A stretch of 64,000 nucleotides of DNA, taken from an uncultured Acetatifactor sp. (lineage in GTDB: Bacteria > Bacillota > Clostridia > Lachnospirales > Lachnospiraceae). The DNA is taken from positions 27,501 to 91,500 of the forward strand of contig CAJUCT010000010.1 in NCBI GenBank assembly GCA_910585015.1, given 5' to 3'. Shown here piece after piece: positions 1 through 7,913 of this stretch. The translations under genes were made by a program, and so were the position numbers. Numbering within the stretch: the stretch's first letter is position 1; every line of letters begins with the position of its first letter. The notes under the pieces were generated by a model. The model was not told the DNA's origin. It worked only from the letters and a program-made list of their open reading frames with translations, and did not search any database.

Positions 1-1908
1 GAGGGCAGGAGTCTGACCATTGCGCTGATGGCCGATTTTTTCCCGGAGCAGTTCCGGGTGAATGACAGCGAAGATTCCATGAGGTACTGGCAGGTCTATG
101 ACAGAACCACGGACACTCTGGTTGATGTGGCCGGATGGAGTTACGACAGGGACAAGCAGGAGGTTACGCTGGAGGGCATTACGCCCTGGCACAATTATTC
201 GGTGAGCTTTCTGGCATATCGGATCTGGGAAGAAATTTCCATGTACAACCACACCACCAACAATTGGGACAAGGAACACCTGATGCAGATTGACCCGGTG
301 TATCCGGAGACACAGGCATATATGCTGGAGTGGATGACAAAGTGGTGCGAGACGCATCCGGATACCACGGTGGTGCGCTTTACGTCCATGTTCTACAATT
401 TTGTCTGGATCTGGGGGAGCGACGCGCGCAACAGGCAGCTCTACAGTGACTGGGCATCCTATGATTTCACTGTAAGCCCCCGGATGTTGGAGGGCTTTGC
501 CAGGGAAAAGGGATATAGCCTGACGGCGGAGGATTTTGTCAACCAGGGGAAACTCCATGTCACCCATATGCCCTGTGACAGGAAGAAGCTGGACTGGATT
601 GATTATGTCAATGGCTTTGTGATTGGATTTGGCAGGAAATTGATCGACATTGTACATAGTTTTGGCAAAAAGGCATATGTGTTTTACGATGACAGCTGGG
701 TGGGCATAGAACCCTACAGGCCCACGTTCAAAGAATTTGGTTTTGACGGTCTGATTAAATGCGTCTTTTCCGGCTATGAAGTGAGGCTTTGTTCCGGCGT
801 GGACGTGGAGACCCACGAACTGCGGCTTCATCCCTATCTGTTTCCCGTGGGACTTGGAGGACTGCCCACCTTCACGGAGGGCGGCGATCCCACTCTGGAC
901 GCAAAAAAATATTGGAACAGCGTAAGACGCGCCCTGCTCCGGTGCTCTATAGATCGTATCGGATTGGGCGGATATCTCCATCTGGTGGAAGATTTTCCGG
1001 ATTTTGTGGAGTATGTTGCCAAGATATCCGATGAGTTCAGGGAGTTAAAGCAGCTGCATGACGCGGGAAAGCCATATGCCTGTAAGACCAGGGTCGCAGT
1101 GCTGCACTTTTGGGGGAGTATGCGCTCCTGGTCATTGTCCGGTCATTTTCATGAGACGTACATGCATGACCTGATCCATATAAATGAGGCTCTCAGCGGC
1201 CTGCCGCTGGAGGTCAGTTTCATCGGCTTCGAGGATGTGAAGGCCGGGGCGCTGAAGAAGGTGGATGTGGTCATCAATGCCGGCGCGGCGGGCAGCGCGT
1301 GGAGCGGCGGAGACGCATGGAGGGATGAGGAAGTGGTGGCGCTTCTGACGCAGTGGGTATACGGAGGCGGCACATTTATCGGCGTGGACGAGCCTTCTGC
1401 GGCGGCGGGATATGACAGCTATTTCAGGATGGCGCATGTACTGGGAGTGGATGAGAATATCATTGACAGAGTGTGCCATGGGAAGTGGACATTTGTTGTG
1501 GATCAGGAGGCTGCCGGAAGAATAATGCCTCCGGGGGCCTATATTCCGAACAGGCGCAGCTGCTGCCTGACGGACGGCAGGGCGGCCGTTCTGGCGGAGG
1601 CGGAGGGGAATCCGCTCCTTGTCAGAAATTCTTTTGGCAAGGGACAGGGTATTTACCTTTCTTCCTTTGAACTGACCAATGCCAACACCAGAATGCTTCT
1701 TAATCTGATTCTGGATGCCGGCGGTGAGGCTGTGGACGGATATTATCTGACGGACAATCCGGATATGGAGTGTGCCTTTTACCCGGAGAGCAGGACACTG
1801 GTGGTGATCAACAATACAGGGAGTACCCAGGAGTGCAGTGTACCCACAAAGTACGGCACGGAGAAGGTCAGGCTGGATGCCTATGACACGCTGATCAAGG
1901 AGATATAG
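1..1908 (+). CDS. GH112 beta-galactoside phosphorylase (5' truncated by window)
   Basis: The reading frame is open from base 1, so the true start lies upstream. The visible 635 residues resemble GH112 phosphorylases, which cleave beta-galactosides such as lacto-N-biose, galacto-N-biose or galactosyl-1,4-L-rhamnose with phosphate and release galactose 1-phosphate. The family is roughly 720 residues long, so about 90 N-terminal residues are missing. Recognisable stretches are a WHNYSVSFLAYRIWEE segment near the start, GLGGLPTFTEGGDP in the middle, and a glutamine-amidotransferase-like domain followed by a small beta domain at the C-terminus. There is no signal peptide in the visible part; the family is cytoplasmic. 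The next gene is L-rhamnose mutarotase, which argues for galactosyl-rhamnose as substrate. Family is fairly certain; substrate is inference. Confidence 0.85.
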   Translation, partial: EGRSLTIALMADFFPEQFRVNDSEDSMRYWQVYDRTTDTLVDVAGWSYDRDKQEVTLEGITPWHNYSVSFLAYRIWEEISMYNHTTNNWDKEHLMQIDPVYPETQAYMLEWMTKWCETHPDTTVVRFTSMFYNFVWIWGSDARNRQLYSDWASYDFTVSPRMLEGFAREKGYSLTAEDFVNQGKLHVTHMPCDRKKLDWIDYVNGFVIGFGRKLIDIVHSFGKKAYVFYDDSWVGIEPYRPTFKEFGFDGLIKCVFSGYEVRLCSGVDVETHELRLHPYLFPVGLGGLPTFTEGGDPTLDAKKYWNSVRRALLRCSIDRIGLGGYLHLVEDFPDFVEYVAKISDEFRELKQLHDAGKPYACKTRVAVLHFWGSMRSWSLSGHFHETYMHDLIHINEALSGLPLEVSFIGFEDVKAGALKKVDVVINAGAAGSAWSGGDAWRDEEVVALLTQWVYGGGTFIGVDEPSAAAGYDSYFRMAHVLGVDENIIDRVCHGKWTFVVDQEAAGRIMPPGAYIPNRRSCCLTDGRAAVLAEAEGNPLLVRNSFGKGQGIYLSSFELTNANTRMLLNLILDAGGEAVDGYYLTDNPDMECAFYPESRTLVVINNTGSTQECSVPTKYGTEKVRLDAYDTLIKEI

Positions 1909-1966
1909 GCTGGATGAATATTGAACTATTCAAATTGTATTGAATAGACAACAGAAAGGCAAGGTG

Positions 1967-2284
1967 ATGGGGATGGTTAAGGGGTTTAAGATGAAGCTGT
2001 ATGCGGGGCAGGAGGAAGAGTACGAGAGGCGCCATAATCTGCTGTGGCCTGAGATGAAGGATATGATTCATGAGCATGGGGGGAAAAATTATACGATTTT
2101 CCTGGATCGGGAGACACTGACTCTCTTTGGGTATATTGAGATTGAGGACGAGGAGAAGTGGGCCCGGGGCGCAGACACGGTCATCAACCGCAAATGGTGG
2201 GATTACATGGCTGACATCATGGAGACCAATTCGGATAACAGCCCGGTTTCTGTGGATCTGAAAACGGTATTCCATTTGGACTGA
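1967..2284 (+). CDS. rhaM: L-rhamnose mutarotase
   Basis: A 105-residue protein, the usual size of RhaM, which interconverts the alpha and beta anomers of L-rhamnose in the cytoplasm. Visible family signatures are YERRHNLLWPEM near residue 20 (containing the catalytic histidine region), the WWDYM segment, and the C-terminal NSPVS..L..VF block. The ATG at 1967 is preceded by a GAAAGG-type ribosome site; a second ATG two codons later is possible, and an in-frame TTG at 1940 has no such site. It lies 58 bases after the GH112 phosphorylase and is probably cotranscribed with it. Free rhamnose released by the phosphorylase would be its substrate. It is followed by a strong terminator. Confidence 0.9.
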   Translation: MGMVKGFKMKLYAGQEEEYERRHNLLWPEMKDMIHEHGGKNYTIFLDRETLTLFGYIEIEDEEKWARGADTVINRKWWDYMADIMETNSDNSPVSVDLKTVFHLD

Positions 2285-2304
2285 CAAAAACTCCTATATC
2301 AGAC

Positions 2305-2346
2305 AGCGCCGCAAACTGTGAAAGCATGGTTTGCGGCGCTGTTTTT
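2305..2346 (+). terminator. Rho-independent terminator after rhaM
   Basis: A perfect 12-base stem (2305-2316 with 2329-2340, AGCGCCGCAAAC and its complement) around a 12-base loop is followed by GTTTTT. It closes the GH112-rhaM operon. Confidence 0.9.
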
Positions 2347-2497
2347 CAGGTCCGCTTCTTTCCGGCCTGCCTCATGCCGGCCAACTCGATGGGACTGGAG
2401 ATCAGCAGCGCCCTGATATTGCCATCCTTTCAAGGAGCGGGCATCCGAATGCGTGGAATCCGGTCGGATATTTGTTTTTCTTTTATTCTTAGAAGCC

Positions 2498-2525
2498 TTG
2501 ACAATTGCATAATTTGTGATATGAT
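2498..2525 (+). promoter_or_regulatory. Promoter for metal permease/Fur operon
   Basis: TTGACA (2498-2503), a 16-base spacer and TATGAT (2520-2525) form a good sigma-A promoter about 100 bases before the permease start. Just downstream, 2531-2575 holds repeated TTGCAAA/TTTGCATTTGCG-like words that could be the binding site of the Fur-type regulator encoded in the same operon. The operator role is inference. Confidence 0.65.
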
Positions 2526-2623
2526 TCTAAATGCGATTGAATTGCAAACGCTATATATTTGCATTTGCGGTTCGGTGGCACTTGGAACAAAGCATTATCA
2601 AATGAAAGCAGGGAAAAGGGAAC

Positions 2624-3466
2624 ATGTTGGATATTGTTTTAGACAGTTTGCTGGATACGGCAAAATTACTGCCTTTTTTGCTATTGACCTATATTGTTAT
2701 GGAATTTCTGGAACACCGGGCCGGGGAGGCCACCATCAGAATGGTACGGCGGGCCGGAAAGTGGGGGCCCGCTATCGGCGCGGCAGTGGGTGTGGTGCCC
2801 CAATGTGGTTTTTCAGCGGCGGCAGCCAGTCTATATGCGGGGCGGGTTATTAGCTTAGGAACTTTATTTGCCATCTTTTTGTCCACATCGGACGAGATGC
2901 TTCCCATTCTGATTTCTGCCCATGCAAATCCTATGTTGATAGCGCGGGTTCTGGGTTTTAAGGTGGCGGCGGGACTGGTGGCCGGTTTTTGCATAGATAT
3001 GTTTTTTTCCGGAAAGCAGGAGGAGCATGAGCATATTCATGAATTATGTGAGCATGACCACTGTGGCTGTGAAAAGGGGATTGTCAAGTCTGCGCTGCTG
3101 CACACGCTGCAGATTGCGGTGTTTATACTGATTATTAACTTTGTCCTGAACTTGGTGCTGGACCAGGTGGGCGCGGACACATTGAGCCAGTGGATTTGGA
3201 ATAAACCAGTGGCGGGTCAGCTGCTCTCCGGGGCGGTGGGCTTGATTCCCAATTGTGCGTCTTCCGTGGCTATCACCCAGTTATATCTGGAGGGAGCCAT
3301 GAACTTCGGCGCCATGATCAGCGGATTGCTGGCCAACACGGGTGTGGGACTGCTGATCCTGTGTAGGGTGAACCTGCACAGGCGGGAGAATCTGGAAATC
3401 ATCGGACTGCTCTATGGGATCAGTGTGGCAGGCGGGATTGTGGCGGGGCTGCTGCCCATAGGGTAG
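2624..3466 (+). CDS. Putative heavy-metal/manganese permease (10-TM exporter type)
   Basis: A 280-residue polytopic membrane protein resembling the ArsP_2-like family of putative 10-TM heavy-metal transporters. Two similar halves can be seen: GPAIGAAVGVVPQCGFSAAA near residue 50 and GAVGLIPNCASSVAITQLYL near residue 205, each with a P-x-C motif likely to line the pathway. Between them, around residues 130-150, is a His/Cys-rich loop (EEHEHIHELCEHDHCGC) that looks like a cytosolic metal-binding site. The gene is followed after about 100 bases by a Fur-family regulator, which supports metal transport. Direction of transport and metal identity cannot be told from sequence alone. Confidence 0.75.
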   Translation: MLDIVLDSLLDTAKLLPFLLLTYIVMEFLEHRAGEATIRMVRRAGKWGPAIGAAVGVVPQCGFSAAAASLYAGRVISLGTLFAIFLSTSDEMLPILISAHANPMLIARVLGFKVAAGLVAGFCIDMFFSGKQEEHEHIHELCEHDHCGCEKGIVKSALLHTLQIAVFILIINFVLNLVLDQVGADTLSQWIWNKPVAGQLLSGAVGLIPNCASSVAITQLYLEGAMNFGAMISGLLANTGVGLLILCRVNLHRRENLEIIGLLYGISVAGGIVAGLLPIG

Positions 3467-3572
3467 TCAGCGCTATGGTGCTTTTATCCGCCGGGGGCAG
3501 GAAGGAAAATCCAGTTGTCTGGGTGTATAGTAATACGGTTTAGAATAGATCAGGGAATTTTTAGAGGTATGT

Positions 3573-4001
3573 ATGGAGAGAGTGGAATATCCTGCCGGGA
3601 TCAAATGGACCCGGCAGCGTAAGGATGTTTATCAGGTGCTTCTGGAGGCCGCGGAACCGTTGAGCGCCGTACAGATCTACCAGAGGCTTGAGGAGACCGC
3701 CGGACAGTGCGGCTATGCGGTATCTACCATCTACCGGATTCTGGCGGCTTTTGAGGCCCGGGGGCTGCTTCTGAAAAGCAGTTGGATGGGGGATGATACC
3801 CTCTTATATGAGTTGAACCGGGGCGGTCATACCCATTATGCCCTGTGTCTGGGGTGCCGCAAGCGTGTGCCGCTGGAAAATTGTCCTCTTGAGCACGTGC
3901 ATCTACACATGCCCCGGGCACAGGGAGATTTTGAGATCACGGGGCACAAACTGGAACTCTATGGGTATTGCAGGGATTGCCGGGAGAAGCGTCCGGAGTA
4001 G
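3573..4001 (+). CDS. Fur-family metalloregulator
   Basis: A 142-residue protein of the ferric/zinc/peroxide uptake regulator family, a dimeric repressor with an N-terminal winged helix (residues about 10-80, including STIYRILAAFEARGLL) and a C-terminal metal-binding dimerisation domain. Visible metal ligands are the HTHY segment near residue 88, CLGC near 93 and CRDC near 135; the two CxxC pairs suggest a structural zinc site. It follows the metal permease in the same direction, so it probably controls that gene in response to zinc, manganese or iron. The subtype (Fur, Zur or PerR) cannot be settled. Confidence 0.88.
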   Translation: MERVEYPAGIKWTRQRKDVYQVLLEAAEPLSAVQIYQRLEETAGQCGYAVSTIYRILAAFEARGLLLKSSWMGDDTLLYELNRGGHTHYALCLGCRKRVPLENCPLEHVHLHMPRAQGDFEITGHKLELYGYCRDCREKRPE

Positions 4002-4027
4002 AGCATGGAACAGGCATCAGCAAAAGC

Positions 4028-4057
4028 TTGACACGCTGCGCTTTTTAGTTGTAGAAT
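4028..4057 (+). promoter_or_regulatory. Sigma-A promoter upstream of BMP-domain gene
   Basis: TTGACA (4028-4033), an 18-base spacer and TAGAAT (4052-4057), about 75 bases before the next gene. Confidence 0.65.
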
Positions 4058-4130
4058 ATCTGTACCGTGCGGTTCGTGATATTTTGAGGACAAATTACAT
4101 AGAATATGTGAAATAGAAAAAGGGGGCAAT

Positions 4131-6068
4131 ATGTCATACGAACAATATAACACTGCTTTAAATGCTGGTCGAAAAGAATACCGAGCCTGTCTGCTGAAAG
4201 GCGGTTATCCCTATCTGCCAGCTTTGGATGAGATCTTATCTTACGCCAAGGTGGAATATGAAGTCAGCCTTGGCGTGTGCGAAGTGCCCATGGAACTGAT
4301 TGTGGGCACTAAGACCAGAGGGCGGACCAACTCTTTTGCCGCCAACTTTATGCCCCTTTTGCCTATCAACACGGAATTTGCCAGCAAATGGATACAGTTA
4401 TACAGCTGTCTGGAGGAGGAGGGACTGCGTGATCCCGTAAAGGTCTATGAGTTCATGAACCGGTATTACGTACAGGAGGGCAACAAGCGGATCAGTATTT
4501 TGAAATTTCTGAATGCATACAGCATACCCTGCTCCGTCATACGGATTGTTCCCAAGCGCACGGACACAAAAGAGAATGAAATATATTATGAGTTTTTGGA
4601 TTTTTATGACATTACCGGCGTTATTACCATCAATTTCAGTGAGAAAGGCCGGTTTGCCGAACTTTTGGAACAGATTGGCACCCCGAAGGGAGAGAAGTGG
4701 ACCTACGAGGACAGGAGGGAATTTGACTCTGTATTCTTCCATTTTCGGAAGGCTTTTGAGGCGAAGGACGGCGACAAGCTTCCTATTACATTAGGGGATG
4801 CCTTTTTGGCGTACATTACCGTTTTTGGCTATCGTGAAACGACACAAAAAACGGAGCAGGAGATCAAAAAAGATCTCTCCAAAATATGGGATGAATTTCT
4901 GGTACTGACCAATGACCAGTCCATAGAACTGTTTATGGAGCCTCCCAAGAAAGAGGTTTCCCATAATCTATATAGGAATCTGCTGAACCTGGTTCTTCCG
5001 GACAATGTAAACAGGGCTAAGATTGCCTTTTTGTATGAGAAGGATCACAGAACCTCCAGCTGGACTTACAGCCATGAACTGGGAAGGCTGTATCTGGACA
5101 ATGTATTTCCCGGTCAAATAGAGACGAAGGCTTTTGACAACATTATTGCGGGCGAAAATGACCTGGAGCGAATGGAGCAGGCCGTCAAAGATGGCTATAA
5201 TGTACTTTTTGCCACCAGTCCGGTGATGATTCCCGCCAGCTTAAAGATAGCTGCCAACTGTCCGGATGTGAAGATATTGAATTGCTCATTGAATATTTCC
5301 CATCCCACTCTGCGGACTTATTATGCCAGGATGTACGAGGCAAAGTTCCTGGCTGGCGCCATAGCGGGATCCATGACCGCTACAAACAAGATCGGGTACA
5401 TTGCCGACTATCCGATTTATGGTATGGCCGCCAATATCAATGCCTTTGCCCTGGGAGTCAAGTTGGTGAATCCACATGCGAAGGTCTATTTGGACTGGAG
5501 TACTTTGAAGGAGCGGAAGGCAGGTATTTTGGAGGATTCGGAGATCGACTATATTATGGATCAGGATATGACAACGCCTGACAATGCCTCCCGGCGTTTC
5601 GGTCTCTATCATATCAGTGGGGGAAACCTTGATAATCTGGCCATGACCACCTGGCATTGGGGAAAACTCTATGAAAAGATTGTCCGTATCATATTGAACG
5701 GCGCCTGGAAGGAAGACGATGCCGCCTCGGGAAACCGCGCCATCAATTATTGGTGGGGGCTGTCCGCCGGAGTGGTTGACCTGATCTGCTCTCAGGATCT
5801 CCCCCATGGCACTAAGCGGCTGGTAGATTTGCTGCGCAATGATATTTGTTCGGAAACCCTTGTTCCTTTCGCCGGCGAACTGTGGGCCCAGGACGGAATT
5901 GTTATGAATAAGCCCGACGAGGTTATTCCGCCTAAGGATATTATCACGATGGACTGGCTGGTTGAAAATGTGGTGGGAAGCATTCCGTCGATCACCGATC
6001 TGACCGAGAAGGCCCAGGCCGTCACAAAAATGCAGGGGTTAAGCAAAACACAGGTGTCTGACATCTGA
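4131..6068 (+). CDS. Cytoplasmic BMP-domain protein with ParB-like N-terminal region
   Basis: A 645-residue protein without signal peptide or lipobox. The C-terminal half (from about residue 300) resembles the BMP/Med/PnrA-type periplasmic-binding fold that recognises nucleosides in ABC importers: AKIAFLYEKDH at its start, then YYARMYEAKFLAGAIAGSM, IGYIADYPIYG, and GLSAGVVDLI. The N-terminal region contains YVQEGNKRISILKFLNAY, which resembles the core of ParB/sulfiredoxin-like domains. A binding-protein domain kept in the cytoplasm suggests a sensor or regulator rather than a transport component. RBS AGGGGGCAAT precedes the ATG. It sits 44 bases before a metallophosphatase. Domain naming is moderately sure; function is unknown. 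Confidence 0.65.
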   Translation: MSYEQYNTALNAGRKEYRACLLKGGYPYLPALDEILSYAKVEYEVSLGVCEVPMELIVGTKTRGRTNSFAANFMPLLPINTEFASKWIQLYSCLEEEGLRDPVKVYEFMNRYYVQEGNKRISILKFLNAYSIPCSVIRIVPKRTDTKENEIYYEFLDFYDITGVITINFSEKGRFAELLEQIGTPKGEKWTYEDRREFDSVFFHFRKAFEAKDGDKLPITLGDAFLAYITVFGYRETTQKTEQEIKKDLSKIWDEFLVLTNDQSIELFMEPPKKEVSHNLYRNLLNLVLPDNVNRAKIAFLYEKDHRTSSWTYSHELGRLYLDNVFPGQIETKAFDNIIAGENDLERMEQAVKDGYNVLFATSPVMIPASLKIAANCPDVKILNCSLNISHPTLRTYYARMYEAKFLAGAIAGSMTATNKIGYIADYPIYGMAANINAFALGVKLVNPHAKVYLDWSTLKERKAGILEDSEIDYIMDQDMTTPDNASRRFGLYHISGGNLDNLAMTTWHWGKLYEKIVRIILNGAWKEDDAASGNRAINYWWGLSAGVVDLICSQDLPHGTKRLVDLLRNDICSETLVPFAGELWAQDGIVMNKPDEVIPPKDIITMDWLVENVVGSIPSITDLTEKAQAVTKMQGLSKTQVSDI

Positions 6069-6112
6069 GGTTTTACATAGGATCAAACCTAAAAATGAGG
6101 TGGGAATATCTG

Positions 6113-6709
6113 ATGAAAATTATGGCAATTGCTGACCATGAATCTGAACTGTTGTGGGACTATTTTGATAAAAGCTATCTGGAGGGGATTGACCTGATCC
6201 TCTCCTGTGGAGATTTAAAGCCTCAATATTTATCATTTCTGGCGACTTTTACACAGGCTCCGGTCTTATATGTTCATGGCAACCATGATGACCGCTATGA
6301 AGAGACACCGCCGGATGGCTGCATCTGTATCGAGGATACGATCTATGTGCATGAGGGCGTCCGGATATTGGGGCTTGGCGGATCCATGCGCTATAAGCCC
6401 GGCGCTCATCAGTATACCCAGTCTCAAATGCGCAGGCGGGTGTGGAAGCTCTGGTGGAAATTGAAATACAGGAAGGGGTTTGACATATTGCTGGCTCACT
6501 CGCCCGCCTACCAGTTTAATGACGGTGAAGATCTGCCCCACAGAGGATTTGAGGCATTCCGCGCCTTGCTGGACAAATACAAACCTGCCTATTTTGTTCA
6601 CGGGCATGTGCATTTGAATTACGGCAGGAAATTTCCCCGTCTGTGTACCTATAATGAAACACAGGTGGTAAATGCATATGAAAAATATATTTTTGAATTG
6701 GATGTGTAA
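6113..6709 (+). CDS. Calcineurin-like metallophosphoesterase
   Basis: A 198-residue cytoplasmic protein with the core of dinuclear metallophosphatases: SCGDLKP near residue 33, YVHGNHDD near 55, AHSPAY near 125 and FVHGHVH near 160. The usual first motif, D-x-H, is replaced by ADHE near residue 8, so one metal ligand position is altered. The start at 6113 is chosen because GAGGTGG lies 8-14 bases upstream; an ATG at 6095 overlaps that ribosome site. It is probably cotranscribed with the BMP-domain protein 44 bases upstream. Substrate unknown. Confidence 0.8.
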   Translation: MKIMAIADHESELLWDYFDKSYLEGIDLILSCGDLKPQYLSFLATFTQAPVLYVHGNHDDRYEETPPDGCICIEDTIYVHEGVRILGLGGSMRYKPGAHQYTQSQMRRRVWKLWWKLKYRKGFDILLAHSPAYQFNDGEDLPHRGFEAFRALLDKYKPAYFVHGHVHLNYGRKFPRLCTYNETQVVNAYEKYIFELDV

Positions 6710-6829
6710 CGGACAGTATGCAAAAAGATGAAAAATTTGTGAAAATTTTTTGAAAAAATACTTGCATTTCTGTAAACCATATGATATTATATCACTTGTG
6801 TTAAGGAAGCACAGAAAAATCTTAAAGAC

Positions 6830-6902
6830 GCACCGCTAGCTCAGTTGGTAGAGCACCTGACTCTTAATCAGGGTGTCCAGGGTTCGAGCCCCTGGCGGTG
6901 CA
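6830..6902 (+). tRNA. tRNA-Lys(CTT)
   Basis: A 73-base cloverleaf: acceptor GCACCGC pairs with GCGGTGC, the D arm is GCTC..GAGC, the anticodon stem CCTGA/TCAGG holds loop CTCTTAA with anticodon CTT, and the T arm contains GGTTCGAGCC. No CCA is encoded. The anticodon loop is the integration site of the adjacent prophage; a duplicate of the 3' part lies at 16773. Confidence 0.97.
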
Positions 6903-7060
6903 TTGAAGTCCTGGGATTCGCATAATTAGCGGGTTGTGGGGCTTTTTTTTGCGTGTAAAAAATCTGTGCCGGCTGGACACCCTGATTCGCGAAAAAGGTG
7001 TCTAGGGCAGTACTCGGAAGAAGATAGGGTCCAGTTTGTACACCGGTATGCCCAGCATTC
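6860..7060 (+). repeat. attL-side copy of 201-bp direct repeat
   Basis: Begins at the anticodon loop of tRNA-Lys, runs through the tRNA 3' end and the last 59 bases of the integrase gene. Identical to 16773-16973 except one base (A at 7054, G at 16967). Immediately left of 6860 the two loci differ (GA versus TT), placing the crossover at or near the anticodon loop. Confidence 0.95.
6906..6952 (+). terminator. Possible terminator after tRNA-Lys
   Basis: A short stem (AAGTCC with GGGGCTT) is followed by eight T residues. The stem is weak and long-looped. It lies in the duplicated junction and is copied near 16819-16865. Confidence 0.4.
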
Positions 7061-7913
7061 GATACTGGGCGGCCAGGGAAGAGTAGTTCTTGGTGACAGT
7101 GTAGTCGTAGTGTCCCAGGAGCACCCGAAGGAACTCCAGGTTGCCGCCGCCCATCAGGTAGCTGGTTGCAAAGGTGTGCCGGAGCAGATGGGCATGGAGG
7201 CGGGTGATGCCGCTTTCTGCTTTCAGGTCCGAAAAAATCTGTTTCAGGGCGTTTTCGCTCAATGGAGCATTGTCTCTCAGTCCGTGGAAGATCACTCCGC
7301 TGCGACGCTGCTCCAGGAACTGATAGGAGCTGATAGCATCCAGGAGAAAGCCGGGGATCATGGTTATGCGGCTTTTGCATTCCTTGCTTACGTAGATATG
7401 GAGCAGGTTATGGGCCGGATCCAGGTGTTCAAAGCACAGGGAGCGGACTTCCTGACTGCGCAGTCCGCAGTCCAGCATCAGGTGAACAATGCAGTAGTTG
7501 CGGATGCCTTTTATGGTCTTTTTGTCAAAGCAGGAATCCAGGAGCAGCACTTCCTCTTCCAGAAGGGGCTGCTTGGGCAGGGAGTCGTCCTTTGGGAGTT
7601 TTACTTTCTTCAGGTAGTCCTGGCATAGATCCTCTTCATAACAGTAGGCCAGAAATGCCTTGATGCTCCGGGCGTAGCTGCGTATGGTGACGTTTTTGCA
7701 GGAGCTTTTAGAGCGCAGGTACAGGATATAGTTGGTAAAAATATTATCAGAAGAAGGAAACTGCTCAAATCCGATCTGCTCTATAGGACCATAGGTATTC
7801 GAGAGCCAGCGCAGGAAAAGGTCCAGGTGCATGGTGTAGGTGCGGATGGTCTTGTCTGCGCAGTAAACCATGCGGTCAGCGATAAACCGGTCAAAACACT
7901 GTCTAATCGTCAT
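7002..7913 (-). CDS. Tyrosine recombinase / integrase
   Basis: A 303-residue site-specific recombinase of the phage integrase family. The C-terminal catalytic set is visible: R152 in GLRSQEV, H242 and R245 in HAHLLRHTF, H268 in LLGHYD and the nucleophile Y277 in TKNYSS. An N-terminal SAM-like core-binding domain spans roughly residues 1-105. The start is the ATG at 7913, preceded by GGGAGGTG and overlapping the rep stop codon (ATGACGATTAG); a longer frame to 8084 lies inside rep and is not used. The stop codon lies inside an inverted copy of the attachment arms (6973-7005). It should insert the phage genome into the anticodon loop of tRNA-Lys. Confidence 0.95.
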   Translation of the reverse strand: MTIRQCFDRFIADRMVYCADKTIRTYTMHLDLFLRWLSNTYGPIEQIGFEQFPSSDNIFTNYILYLRSKSSCKNVTIRSYARSIKAFLAYCYEEDLCQDYLKKVKLPKDDSLPKQPLLEEEVLLLDSCFDKKTIKGIRNYCIVHLMLDCGLRSQEVRSLCFEHLDPAHNLLHIYVSKECKSRITMIPGFLLDAISSYQFLEQRRSGVIFHGLRDNAPLSENALKQIFSDLKAESGITRLHAHLLRHTFATSYLMGGGNLEFLRVLLGHYDYTVTKNYSSLAAQYRMLGIPVYKLDPIFFRVLP

